Assembly: GCF_018390555.1 (NCBI RefSeq)
Contig: NZ_JAHBGB010000033.1
Span: 124,001-188,000 of the forward strand
DNA from: Ancylobacter oerskovii
GTDB lineage: Bacteria; Pseudomonadota; Alphaproteobacteria; Rhizobiales; Xanthobacteraceae
Direction: 5' to 3'
DNA length: 64,000 nt
Numbering within the stretch: the first letter of the stretch is position 1; each line of letters begins with the position of its first letter. The notes under the pieces are model-generated. The model was given only the letters and a program-made list of their open reading frames with translations. It did not search any database and was not told where the DNA came from. Of the stretch, positions 1 through 7,866 are shown one piece after another. Position numbers and translations under genes: made by a program.

Positions 1-546
1 GCCGGCGGCCTGCGCAACCCGGTCGGCATGGACTGGAACCCGGTGACCGGCGAACTCTGGACCAGCGTCAACGAGCGCGACGAGATCGGCGACGATCTCG
101 TGCCCGACTACATGACCTCGGTGAAGGACGGCGCCTTCTATGGCTGGCCCTATTGCTACTACGACAAGATCGTCGACGAGCGGGTGACGCCGCAGCGGCC
201 CGATCTGGTCGCCGCCTCGCTGAAGCCGGACTATGCGCTCGGCTCGCACACCGCCTCGCTCGGCCTCACCTTCGTCGACGACGAGCGCTTCGGGGCGCGG
301 TTCAGGAACGGCGTGTTCATCGGCCAGCACGGCTCATGGAATCGCAACCCGCCCTCGGGCTATCGGGTGATCTTCATTCCCTTCGCGGACGGCGCGCCGG
401 CGGGGGCGCCGGAGGAGATCCTGGGTGGCTTCCGGGTGGACGGCAAGGCACGCGGCCGGCCGGTGGGCGTGCTGGTGGACCGGCGCGGCGGCCTGCTGGT
501 GGTCGATGACGTCGGCGACTGCATCTGGCGCGTGGCCCCGGTCTGA
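1..546 (+). CDS. PQQ-dependent sugar (glucose/sorbosone) dehydrogenase family protein, 3' part
   Basis: The reading frame is open from base 1 and ends at TGA 544-546, so only the last 181 residues are visible and the start lies outside the window. The visible part opens with [10 protein letters not shown], then [24 protein letters not shown], a GSHTASLGL block and a GSWNR motif. These are blade motifs of the glucose/sorbosone dehydrogenase beta-propeller family, which oxidises aldoses or sorbosone with PQQ, normally in the periplasm. The end ([13 protein letters not shown]) is the usual last blade. Substrate cannot be told from this fragment. No partner gene is visible downstream, where about 300 bases of apparently empty sequence precede a tRNA gene on the other strand. 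Confidence 0.85.
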   Translation, partial: AGGLRNPVGMDWNPVTGELWTSVNERDEIGDDLVPDYMTSVKDGAFYGWPYCYYDKIVDERVTPQRPDLVAASLKPDYALGSHTASLGLTFVDDERFGARFRNGVFIGQHGSWNRNPPSGYRVIFIPFADGAPAGAPEEILGGFRVDGKARGRPVGVLVDRRGGLLVVDDVGDCIWRVAPV

Positions 547-852
547 ACGCCCACGCCTTGAGGCCGCCGCTAGGGCGAGGCCGGCGCGCGCGTAACGCTC
601 ACATGCCCGGCGTGTCGCCGAATCGCGGCGCCTGTGGCCCATGATCGAGAGGCGGGAAGCGGCTGAAGGAAACGGCGGCGCGCCGGCAAGCGCGGCAGCC
701 CTGGCCGGCCGCGACAACTCCCGTTGGGACATGCAATGCCACGCACTGGCCGGCGACATCCGATACGCCGGCTTCCGCCCTGCTTCCCGAAAAGCGCGCA
801 AGCAGACATGCCCCGAAGGGCATGGTCTCAATCTCGATTTTCCTGAGATTTT
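547..852. other. Intergenic region without recognisable gene
   Basis: About 300 bases between the sugar dehydrogenase stop and the tRNA-Gly 3' end. Open frames here are short and their translations are arginine/alanine-rich, as expected of GC-rich non-coding DNA. I see no clear terminator or promoter. Confidence 0.6.
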
Positions 853-927
853 TGGAGCGGGCGATGGGATTCGAACCCACGACCCCAACCTTGGCAAGGT
901 TGTGCTCTACCCCTGAGCTACACCCGC
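853..927 (-). tRNA. tRNA-Gly (anticodon GCC)
   Basis: Reading the minus strand gives a 75-nt cloverleaf with the CCA end encoded. The acceptor stem is GCGGGTG paired with CGCCCGC (one U:G). The D arm is GCTC...GAGC. The anticodon stem CAACC/GGTTG carries the loop TTGCCAA (anticodon GCC, bases 887-889 on the plus strand as ggc). The T arm is GTGGG-TTCGAAT-CCCAT with the invariant TTCGA. It decodes GGC and GGT glycine codons, and GGC is very common in the genes of this window. No integrase or attachment-like repeat lies beside it. Confidence 0.97.
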
Positions 928-1071
928 ACCGCTCCGTCGGGACATCTCGGCAGCGCCGCCGTCCCTGACGCGGCGCCTCTATGCCCCATGCCGCGCCGGA
1001 TTGCAACGCCCTTTGTTACGGTTTCGCGAAGCCTGTGGAAATGTCGGCCCACCCGCCCGCCGCCGCGCGGA

Positions 1072-2145
1072 TCAGGCGGCAGGCGATCGGACGAAACGCT
1101 GCGCCGCCGCGACGAAGAGATCCACTTCCGCCGTCGTCGTCGCGAATGAGGTGACCAGCCGCACCACGCTGGGGGCCCAGCGGTCGGCATAGAAATAAAA
1201 GCCGGCCTCCAGCAGCGCCGTCGCCAGGCCATCGGGCAGCTTGCAGAACAAGATGTTGGCCTCGGCCCCGGGCTGCACCTCCACGCCCTCGAGGCTTGCC
1301 AGCCCCTGCGCGAGCCGCGCCGCCATGGCATTGGCATGGCGGGCATTGGCCAGCCAGAGATCATCGGCCAGGTAGGCCTCCATCTGCGCGGCGAGGAACC
1401 GCATCTTGGAGGTGAGATGACCACCGCGCTTGCGGCGGAACGCCAGTTCCTGCGCCCGCTTCGGATCGAAGCACAGCACCGCCTCCACGCCCATGGCGCC
1501 GTTCTTGGTCGCCCCGAACGAAAGCAGGTCCACCCCCGCCTTCCAGCTCATCTGCGCCGGCGAAACCCGGAGCGCCGCCACCGCATTGGCGAAACGCGAG
1601 CCGTCCATGTGCAGCAGCAGCCCGGCCTCGCGGCAGACGGCGCCCAGCGCCGCGACCTCGTCCGGCGTGTAGAGCGTCCCGAGCTCGGTCGCCTGGGTGA
1701 TGCTGACGCAGGCCGGCTGCACGGCGTGCACGTCGCCCTTGCCCTCGCGGGCCTTCCGCCGCAGTGCCTCCGGGTCGATCTTGGCCAGCGGTCCGTCGAC
1801 CGGCACCAGCTTGGCGCCGCCGGTGAAGAATTCCGGCGCGCCGCATTCGTCGTTCTCGATATGGCTCAAGGGATGGCAGAGCACCGCCCCCCATGGCGGG
1901 GTCGCGGCGGCGAGGCACAGCGTGTTGGCGGCGGTCCCGGTGGATACCAGCAGCACCGAGACGTCGCGCTCGAACAGCTCGGCGAAGCGACGCTCCAGTC
2001 GCGCGCTCACCTCATCGGCGCCGTAGGAGCGCGCCGGGCCGTCATTGCAGGCGGCGAGCGCCGCCAGGATCTGCGGCGAGACGCCGGCCATGTTGTCGCT
2101 GCCGAAGGCCGGCATGCGGTCGCGCGGGGACGGCGAGAGGCTCAC
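1072..2145 (-). CDS. ltaE: Low-specificity L-threonine aldolase family protein
   Basis: PLP-dependent fold-type I enzyme that cleaves L-threonine/L-allo-threonine to glycine and acetaldehyde. Family marks are the N-terminal FGSDNMAGV, the STGTAANTLCL cofactor-binding stretch, HMDGSRFANA (Asp stacking on the PLP ring), and SFGATKNG with the Schiff-base lysine near residue 214. I chose GTG at 2145 because GAGGAAGGA sits six bases upstream; an in-frame ATG at 2181 has no such site and would abut the preceding stop. The protein is then 357 aa, normal for the family. The gene follows the DsbA-like gene directly on the same strand, so co-transcription is likely, although no functional link is obvious. 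Confidence 0.88.
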   Translation of the reverse strand: MSLSPSPRDRMPAFGSDNMAGVSPQILAALAACNDGPARSYGADEVSARLERRFAELFERDVSVLLVSTGTAANTLCLAAATPPWGAVLCHPLSHIENDECGAPEFFTGGAKLVPVDGPLAKIDPEALRRKAREGKGDVHAVQPACVSITQATELGTLYTPDEVAALGAVCREAGLLLHMDGSRFANAVAALRVSPAQMSWKAGVDLLSFGATKNGAMGVEAVLCFDPKRAQELAFRRKRGGHLTSKMRFLAAQMEAYLADDLWLANARHANAMAARLAQGLASLEGVEVQPGAEANILFCKLPDGLATALLEAGFYFYADRWAPSVVRLVTSFATTTAEVDLFVAAAQRFVRSPAA

Positions 2146-2181
2146 GGTGGTTCCTTCCTCGATATGTGGGGCGCCAGGCAT

Positions 2182-2820
2182 CTATCGCTCCGCGGCGCGG
2201 CGGCGCGCATCGGCGACGACGTCCACCAAGCCCTGATAGTCCAGCGCCGCCGCAACCTTGTACGGCCCGACGAGATAGACCGGCGTCCCCGGCAGCTGCA
2301 GCGCCATGGCCTGCTCATTGTTGCGCTTCAGTACGCCCGCGATCGGCTCGGCATGCTTCTGCGCATCGGTATTGAGACGGGCGACATCGAGGCCGGCGCG
2401 CTTCAGCGCCTTCCCCATGCCCTCCTCGTTCATGGAACGGCCCGGCAGGGCCATGAAGGCGTGATGGGCGGCCTCGTAGCGGTGCTGGTACTTGGCGGCG
2501 AGCGCGAGACGGGCGGCCGTCACCGACGATTTGGCGAGGATCGGCCAGTCCTTGTAGACGAGGCGGATCTTGCCGTCGGTCTTGAGCAGGCGGGCCAGCG
2601 TCGGGGCGGAGCCTTTGCAGTAGCCGCAATTGTAATCGAAGAAGGCGACGATGGTGACGTCGCCGGCCGGGTTGCCGCCGACCGGTGCTTCCGGGTCGAA
2701 CAGCAGCGCCTCGACGTCGAGGGGCGGGGCGATTCCCGCATCCTTGCCGACGACCGGGGCCGTGACCATGGCACCGAGCGAGACGCCCAAGGCGGAGCGC
2801 AGGAAAGTGCGGCGGTGCAT
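2182..2820 (-). CDS. DsbA-family thioredoxin-fold protein, exported
   Basis: About 212 residues. The N-terminus MHRRTFLRSALGVSLGAMV has a twin-arginine-like RRTFLR motif followed by a hydrophobic segment, so export is likely, perhaps through Tat. A thioredoxin fold follows, with active site FFDYNCGYCKGS (Cys 65 and 68, CGYC) and the cis-proline region QLPGTPVYLVG. This is the DsbA/DsbG-like Com1 type, which handles periplasmic disulfides. The start at 2820 is preferred over the upstream ATG at 2841 because GGAG lies about seven bases before it. The next gene, threonine aldolase, follows on the same strand. Whether it is an oxidase or an isomerase cannot be told from sequence. Confidence 0.87.
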   Translation of the reverse strand: MHRRTFLRSALGVSLGAMVTAPVVGKDAGIAPPLDVEALLFDPEAPVGGNPAGDVTIVAFFDYNCGYCKGSAPTLARLLKTDGKIRLVYKDWPILAKSSVTAARLALAAKYQHRYEAAHHAFMALPGRSMNEEGMGKALKRAGLDVARLNTDAQKHAEPIAGVLKRNNEQAMALQLPGTPVYLVGPYKVAAALDYQGLVDVVADARRRAAER

Positions 2821-2865
2821 CAGGCATCTCCAAAGGGGCAAGGCGCGGACGGGCGGCGCTGGACG

Positions 2866-3585
2866 CTAAGCGGCTGGCTGGGAACGGATTCCTTCAAGAA
2901 TGATCCGGCTCACATTCTCGGCCGCGGCGTTGGCGAAGGCCTCGTCGTCGAGGCCGGTGGCGAGCAGCGCGTCGATCTGGCTGGCGAAATCGGCGTAATG
3001 CTGCGTCGTCGCCCAGATGGCGAAGATGAGATGGTGCGGATCGACCGGCGCCAGCTTGCCGGCCGCCGTCCAGCCGCGGATCATCTCCGCCTTGGCATCG
3101 ACCAGCTGCTTGAGCGAGGTCTCGAGTTCGCGCTTCAGCAGCGGCGCTCCCTGCACGATCTCCAGGCAGAACAGGCGCGAGGCGGCGGGGCTGCTGCGCG
3201 AGAACAGGATCTTGCGGCGGATATATTCGCCGATCGCCACGACGGGATCGGCGTCCGGCTCGATGGCGCGCAACGGCGCCAGCCATTCATCGAGCAGGCG
3301 GCTCAGCACCGCGACGTAAATTTCCTCTTTGGATACAAAGTAATAGAAGAGGTTCGTCTTCGATACGCCGGCATCCTCGGCGATCTGCTCCACCGTGGTT
3401 CCGTGCAGGCCGGCCCGGGAAAACAGGCCGAGGGCGGCATCGAGGATCGCCGTGCGCTTGGCTTCGATCTGCTTCAGCCGGCGGGGCGTTTTCGCCTGAG
3501 CGGAGCGTCGGCCCGATCCCGATTTCTTCGCCACGGGCGGCGCCTCTGCGCCCGGCGGATCCCGCGTGACCGCGCTGCGTGCCAA
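2866..3585 (-). CDS. TetR-family regulator, RutR-like
   Basis: TetR-type DNA-binding protein. The N-terminal helix-turn-helix is at about residues 63-83 (TTVEQIAEDAGVSKTNLFYY), followed by a ligand/dimerisation domain. The C-terminal segment HHLIFAIWATTQHYADFASQI is the hallmark of the RutR (YcdC) subfamily, which senses uracil in E. coli and controls pyrimidine catabolism. No ATG fits well: the open frame reaches far upstream into the divergent neighbour. A TTG at 3585 with GGAAGGGAG nine bases upstream is the most credible start, giving 239 aa with a basic N-terminal extension. No rut, pydC or other pyrimidine genes are in the window, so the target is unknown. Confidence 0.8.
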   Translation of the reverse strand: MARSAVTRDPPGAEAPPVAKKSGSGRRSAQAKTPRRLKQIEAKRTAILDAALGLFSRAGLHGTTVEQIAEDAGVSKTNLFYYFVSKEEIYVAVLSRLLDEWLAPLRAIEPDADPVVAIGEYIRRKILFSRSSPAASRLFCLEIVQGAPLLKRELETSLKQLVDAKAEMIRGWTAAGKLAPVDPHHLIFAIWATTQHYADFASQIDALLATGLDDEAFANAAAENVSRIILEGIRSQPAA

Positions 3586-3679
3586 TGACCGATGCTCCCT
3601 TCCATGCCCCGGACTGACATGACATGGAAACAAACGGCGTCGCAACATGAAGTCCGCCCCCAGCGCCCCGGAGCGTGCC

Positions 3680-4669
3680 ATGATTTCTTCGAGACGCTTG
3701 ATTTTGCTAGGTTTCCTGTCGATTTTCGCCTGTGCGGCGACAGCCCGGGCGCAGCCGGTCGCCGTGCAGGCCACGCCGATCCAGGCCTTCGACGCGTCCG
3801 GCCGGCAGCGGATCGGGGCGGTGGAATTTCGCGGCGGGCTGGTGCTGACCTCGACGGACGAGAATTTCGGCGGCCTGTCGGGCATGGCGCTCGACGCCAG
3901 CGGCGACAAGCTTATCGCATTGACGGACAAGGGTTATTGGCTGTCCGCCACCCTCACGAGCCAGGACGGGCGGCCGACCGGCCTTGCCGATGTCCGCATG
4001 GCGCCGATGGTGGCCGGGAACGGGCGGGCCTTGGCGGCGCAGGGCCTCGGCGACGCCGAATCGCTCACGCTCACCCCCGAGGGCGTGGTGGTCGGCATCG
4101 AGCGTCGCCACGAGATCTGGAGCTTTCCCGGCCCGGACCCGCTCGCCTCCAAGGGGAAACAACTGATATCCCTCAAGGGGATAGCCGATCTCGGCTCCAA
4201 TGAGGGCATCGAGGCGCTCGCCGCGCCGGCCAAGGGCAAGCCCGCGGCGCTGATCGCCCTCGCCGAGCAGGACCCCAAGGACAGCACCATCCTGCCGGGC
4301 TTCCTGTTCGCCCCGCTCGACAAGCCCCGGCTCGTCGGGCGCTTTTCCATTGAAAGGATTGACGGATTCAGCGCCACCGACCTCTCGCTCGGGCCGGACG
4401 GCAAGGCCTATCTGCTGGAACGGCGCTACGACCCGCTACGTGGCGTCGCCATGCGCATCCGCCGGTTCGATCTCGAGCAACTCGTTGACGGGGCTCGTCT
4501 TTCCGGGGAAGTGCTCATGGAGGCGCACCGCGCCGCCGCCATCGACAACATGGAAGCGCTGGCGGTGACGCGGGATGCGGCGGGGGACATCCTCCTCACC
4601 ACGCTCTCCGACGACAATTTTTCGCCGCTGCAGAAGACCGTGCTGCTGCGCTTCGCGCTCGTGCCGTGA
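3680..4669 (+). CDS. Esterase-like activity of phytase family protein, secreted
   Basis: About 329 residues beginning MISSRRLILLGFLSIFACA, a typical Sec signal peptide with a likely cleavage after ARA. The body matches the phytase-like esterase domain: a beta-propeller start (FGGLSGMALDASGDKLIALTD), GDAESLTLT, SNEGIEALA, DLSLGPDGKAYLLER and IDNMEALAV. Such proteins are periplasmic or extracellular and have weak phosphatase/esterase activity; the substrate is unknown. ATG 3680 is chosen because a GGAG lies about seven bases upstream and the signal peptide starts there; an earlier ATG at 3647 only adds 11 residues. It is divergent from the RutR-like gene with about 95 bases between starts, a shared control region. 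Confidence 0.85.
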   Translation: MISSRRLILLGFLSIFACAATARAQPVAVQATPIQAFDASGRQRIGAVEFRGGLVLTSTDENFGGLSGMALDASGDKLIALTDKGYWLSATLTSQDGRPTGLADVRMAPMVAGNGRALAAQGLGDAESLTLTPEGVVVGIERRHEIWSFPGPDPLASKGKQLISLKGIADLGSNEGIEALAAPAKGKPAALIALAEQDPKDSTILPGFLFAPLDKPRLVGRFSIERIDGFSATDLSLGPDGKAYLLERRYDPLRGVAMRIRRFDLEQLVDGARLSGEVLMEAHRAAAIDNMEALAVTRDAAGDILLTTLSDDNFSPLQKTVLLRFALVP

Positions 4670-4716
4670 GGCCGATGCGGTGTACGATCAGGCCGATGAC
4701 GGCGAAAATCGGATGA

Positions 4717-5352
4717 TCAGGCCGGACGACCGGGGGACGGCGCCGCATTCGGGGCCGTCCAGGGCTTCAGGCAGCCCATCAGCGCGCCATAGGGCACCAG
4801 GGCGACCAGCGCGCAGCCGAGCTTCACCAGGAAGTCGAAATAGGCGAGGCCCACCCACAGCGGCACGGTGATGCCGGTGGAGGCATAGGTGACGGGGAAG
4901 GACATGTCGGCATCCCCCGCGAAGGCGAGGGAGAAGAACAGCAGCGTGTCCAGCGCCGAGCCCAGCAGGCTGCCGGCGAGCGGGGCCTGCCACCAGCTCA
5001 GGCGGCGCAGGCGGTTGAACACGGTGATGTCGAGCAGCTGGCCGACCAGGAAGGCGCTGCCGGAGGCGAGCGCGATGCGCGGCGTGGCGAGCCACACCGA
5101 CAGCAGCACCGCCAGCGCGAAGCCGGCATAGACGACGCGGCGCGTCACCGCCGGGCCGAAGCGGCGGTTGGTCAGGTCATTGACCAGAAAGGCAAGCGGA
5201 TAGGTGAAGGCGCCCCAGGTGAGCGCCTCCTGAAGACCCCAGAACTGGACAGGGTACTGCACGGCGACATTCGACGCCGCCACCACCGCCATCATGGCGG
5301 CGATGGGCAGCAGCAGCGCCCGCAGCGAAACCCGCGTTCCGGCGATCCGCAT
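4717..5352 (-). CDS. yhhQ: Queuosine precursor transporter, YhhQ/VUT family
   Basis: Integral membrane protein of 211 aa with about six hydrophobic segments. Family signatures are ASNVAVQYPV near the N-terminus, GAFTYPLAFLVNDLTNRRFG, GSAFLVGQLLDITVFNRLR and GSLLGSALDTLLFFSLAF. Family members import preQ0/preQ1 for queuosine synthesis; the older name is DUF165. The start follows the rpmB stop by only four bases on the same strand, so the two genes are almost certainly one transcript. No queuosine synthesis genes are in the window. Confidence 0.92.
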   Translation of the reverse strand: MRIAGTRVSLRALLLPIAAMMAVVAASNVAVQYPVQFWGLQEALTWGAFTYPLAFLVNDLTNRRFGPAVTRRVVYAGFALAVLLSVWLATPRIALASGSAFLVGQLLDITVFNRLRRLSWWQAPLAGSLLGSALDTLLFFSLAFAGDADMSFPVTYASTGITVPLWVGLAYFDFLVKLGCALVALVPYGALMGCLKPWTAPNAAPSPGRPA

Positions 5353-5356
5353 CGGA

Positions 5357-5656
5357 TCAGGCCGCAGCCGCGGCCTCGGTCGAGGCCTTCTGGACCGCGC
5401 GCTTCAGCTCGACGGCCTTCTGCGACAGTTCCTCGGCACGGGCCTTGAGGAGGAACGCATCGAGGCCACCGCGGTGGTCGACGGTACGCAGGGCATTGGC
5501 GCTCACGCGCAGCTTCACCGACCGCTTCAGCACGTCGCTGGTGAGCGTGACGTTCACCAGGTTCGGCAGGTAGCGCCGACGGGTCTTGCGGTTCGAGTGG
5601 CTCACGAGATTGCCGGTCAGAACCGCCTTCCCGGTAAGTTCACACCGACGGGACAT
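5357..5656 (-). CDS. rpmB: 50S ribosomal protein L28
   Basis: 99 aa beginning [22 protein letters not shown], the standard bL28 N-terminus, with [14 protein letters not shown] and [19 protein letters not shown] following. It is a component of the large ribosomal subunit. The start at 5656 is fixed by homology and by AAGGAAG a few bases upstream; a longer frame up to 5731 is not needed. The alanine-rich tail (STEAAAAA) is common in alphaproteobacteria. It is followed four bases later by yhhQ. Confidence 0.98.
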   Translation of the reverse strand: MSRRCELTGKAVLTGNLVSHSNRKTRRRYLPNLVNVTLTSDVLKRSVKLRVSANALRTVDHRGGLDAFLLKARAEELSQKAVELKRAVQKASTEAAAAA

Positions 5657-6023
5657 CGTGGACTTCCTTAATGTTCGCAGCTGCCGCGCGCCGGACCCGA
5701 ATATCGAGCCTTGCGATCTTGCAGGCAGCATCCGTGAAAGAGTGCGCTCCTATAGGCAAGCGGCCCGCGCGCGTCAAGGCTCAAGACAGAGCCGTGACAC
5801 GGCAGGACCGTCGCGCGGGACGCCTGCCGCGGCGCGAACCGCAGGCCCATGCCGCGAACGAGGCCGCGAACGAGGCAGCCCGGGCGGCCTCGCGCACAGG
5901 TGATGGGCGCGGCGCGCGGGCGTCACAGTTCCGCCGGCTTCGACCGCCATCGGGAATCATAATAGACTGATTCCCCATCGTGATTCACGGCCCGCCCTGC
6001 GGAGCCGCCGGAGCCTGCCCTTC
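5657..6023. other. Intergenic region between divergent rpmB and DUF3108 genes
   Basis: About 370 bases between divergent starts, so it must hold the promoters of both transcripts. A T/A-richer patch near 5950-5980 (aatcataatagactgattc) is the only obvious promoter-like composition. I cannot assign -35 and -10 boxes with confidence, and I see no gene in it. Confidence 0.5.
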
Positions 6024-6950
6024 ATGCCGCGTCCCGTGCCGCGCTTCCTGCCGCTCCCGCGCCTGCCGCGACATCTGCCGCGACACTTGCCGCGACGCCT
6101 GCCGGCCTTCGCCGGCAGCATGGTGGCCGGCGTGATCGCCGGCCTGGTGAGCGGCGCGGTTCCCGCCCTCGCCGACGGCAAGCTGGAAGCGCGCTACAAG
6201 CTGTCGCTGGCCGGGCTGGAGCTCGGGCGCGCCGCCTTCCTGCTGGAAGTGGACGAGGGCTCCTATACCGCCTCCGGCAGCGCCCGCCTCACCGGCGTGG
6301 TGCAGGCGATCTCCTCCGGCAAGGGCTCGGCCGGCGCGCGCGGCACGGTGCAGCCCGGCGCGCTGGTGCCGCGCTCCTTCGCCATGGAAGCGGAAACCGA
6401 GAAGAAGGCCGAGGCGATCCGCCTGTCGCTCGCCGGCGGCAACGTCACCGACGCCAAGGTGGAGCCGCCGGTGCCGCCCGCCGACGACCGGGTGCCGATG
6501 GGCGACAAGGACAAGCGCGGCGTGCTCGACCCGATGACGGCGGCGCTGTTCCTGGCGCCGGGCTCGGGCGACCTGATGGCGCCGAAGAATTGCGAGCGGC
6601 TGCTGCCGATCTATGACGGGCGCCAGCGCTACGACCTCGACCTCAGCTTCGAGCGCGTCGACCAGGTGAAGGCGGAGAAGGGCTATGCCGGCCCGGCGCT
6701 GGTGTGCCGCATCGCCTACAAGCCGGTGGCCGGCCATCGCGCCAACCGCACCAGCGTCAAATATATGAGCCGTAACAAGGACATGTATGTGTGGCTGGCG
6801 CCGGTCGCCGGTACCCGCGTGCTGGCGCCGTTCCGCGCCTCGGTGGCGACCGCCATCGGGGTGGCGCAGATCGAGGCGGTGTCGTTCCAGACCGAGCCGA
6901 TGGTCGCCAAGGGCAGCGGCAACGCACCGGCCAAGGCGGGCGTGCAGTAA
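6024..6950 (+). CDS. DUF3108 domain-containing protein
   Basis: 308 aa from ATG 6024. The mature part matches DUF3108, a family of exported alphaproteobacterial proteins of unknown function: KLEARYKLSLAGLELGRAAF, SGSARLTGVVQAISSGKGS, DPMTAALFLAP, and the CERLLPIYDGRQRYDLDLSF block. The N-terminus has a hydrophobic segment at about residues 33-50 ending in ALA, a likely signal peptide, preceded by a basic proline-rich stretch of LPRH/LPRR repeats. The DNA there has a short tandem repeat (ctgccgcgaca-like units, about 6063-6098). The true start could instead be ATG 6120, which gives a normal short signal peptide. It stands alone. Confidence 0.8.
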   Translation: MPRPVPRFLPLPRLPRHLPRHLPRRLPAFAGSMVAGVIAGLVSGAVPALADGKLEARYKLSLAGLELGRAAFLLEVDEGSYTASGSARLTGVVQAISSGKGSAGARGTVQPGALVPRSFAMEAETEKKAEAIRLSLAGGNVTDAKVEPPVPPADDRVPMGDKDKRGVLDPMTAALFLAPGSGDLMAPKNCERLLPIYDGRQRYDLDLSFERVDQVKAEKGYAGPALVCRIAYKPVAGHRANRTSVKYMSRNKDMYVWLAPVAGTRVLAPFRASVATAIGVAQIEAVSFQTEPMVAKGSGNAPAKAGVQ

Positions 6951-7258
6951 GGCGGCGGCCGTCGATCTCGGCGGCGCGTGCGGCCGCGATCATCCCGCTC
7001 CCTTGCCGGCTCCTTCTGCGACGTCGTTTCGGACGGCCATGGGCCGATCCGCCGTGGCCGGGATGGCCGGGCGAGTTCCCGTTCGACAGGACGTCGAGGC
7101 CAGCCCTCTTCGTCATCCTCTCCGCCCGAACCCGGCTGCTGCCGTGTTTCGGTTCCGGCAAGGTGAAAACCGGAAACATCCGGTTTCGACGGAGGCAGCC
7201 CGTGCCGCGGGTCACGCGGGAGACAACATCGGGAAGCCAGGAAGACCTCTCACCCCAA
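6951..7258. other. Intergenic region downstream of the DUF3108 gene
   Basis: About 300 bases between the DUF3108 stop and the palindromic repeat at 7259. Short frames on both strands give low-complexity translations with no family motif. I find no sign of the missing 3' part of the neighbouring DUF4269 gene here. Confidence 0.5.
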
Positions 7259-7727
7259 CCCTCTCCCCGACGGGGAGAGGGAGGCGATATATGGGGAGGG
7301 AGCCCCATCGCGACGGCCCGGGAGCCCCTACCTGTTGACGGTGCGCCATCACCGCCGCGCGCAGGCCGCCGCCCGGCGTCGGCAGGCGCCGCTCGAGGTG
7401 GAAATGCCGCCAGCCCGCCTGCCCGGCCACCAGCTGCGGCGCGGCGAATATCCCGAGCGGCCAGCCGGCACAGGTGAAGGAGGCGACGACCGGCCGACCG
7501 GCCCCTCGCCAGCGGCGCAGGGAAAAATGTTGCTCGCCGCGAAAATGATCCCACATGACACGGGCGTCGGGCTCGGGCGCGTGGCAGGCGATGTCGATGT
7601 CGCTGCCGGCAAGGTCGAGCCCGAGCGGCGGCGTGCCGACCACCCGCGGGTCGAAGACGGCGAGACGGTGCATCAGGCCGGTGACGGCCAGCGCGGATCG
7701 GGCGCCCGGTTTCGACGAGGTGCCCAT
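7212..7727 (-). pseudogene. DUF4269 family protein, C-terminally truncated
   Basis: The frame from ATG 7727 encodes the front of a DUF4269 protein, a nucleotidyltransferase-like family of unknown function. It has FDPRVVGTPPLGLDLAGSD, IDIACH (the acidic SDxDI motif), ASFTCAGWPLGIFAAPQLV, and GQAGWRHFHLERRL. Family members then continue through a KTEPAFA-type motif and a conserved tail. Here, after LRAAVMAHRQ (about base 7340), the homology stops and the frame runs into a dispersed palindromic repeat, ending at 7212 with unrelated residues. Neither other frame restores the missing tail. I read this as a gene whose 3' end was lost or replaced, although a shortened functional protein cannot be excluded. 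Confidence 0.65.
7259..7281. repeat. Dispersed palindromic repeat, copy 1
   Basis: A perfect inverted repeat: CCCTCTCCCCG, one A, then the exact complement CGGGGAGAGGG. Flanking bases (cctctcacccc before it, gaggcgatatatggggaggg after it) extend the structure imperfectly. The same 23-bp core recurs near 54474-54496. Similar CTCTCCCC elements are scattered between genes in many rhizobia. This copy sits inside the broken end of the DUF4269 gene. Confidence 0.85.
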
Positions 7728-7866
7728 GCCGATGTCCCCATGGACGGCTCCGGCCGCCCGCCCCACGCCCCGATTCGCCGATGGCGCGGATCCCATGCTA
7801 GAACGGCTGCCCTTCCGGCTCGACGGAACGGTCGCCGCATGAGCGCTACCTGGTGAACGTCGCCTT

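Noticed and set aside
853-927. tRNA-Gly as integration site of a genomic island
   Set aside because: No integrase, no direct repeat of the tRNA 3' end and ordinary flanking genes.
1336-3588. A 750-codon plus-strand open frame opposite threonine aldolase, DsbA-like and TetR genes
   Set aside because: All three minus-strand genes have clear family motifs; the plus frame has none.
6063-6098. CRISPR-like short repeats
   Set aside because: These are only three or four adjoining ctgccgcgaca-like units with no spacers, inside the start of the DUF3108 gene.
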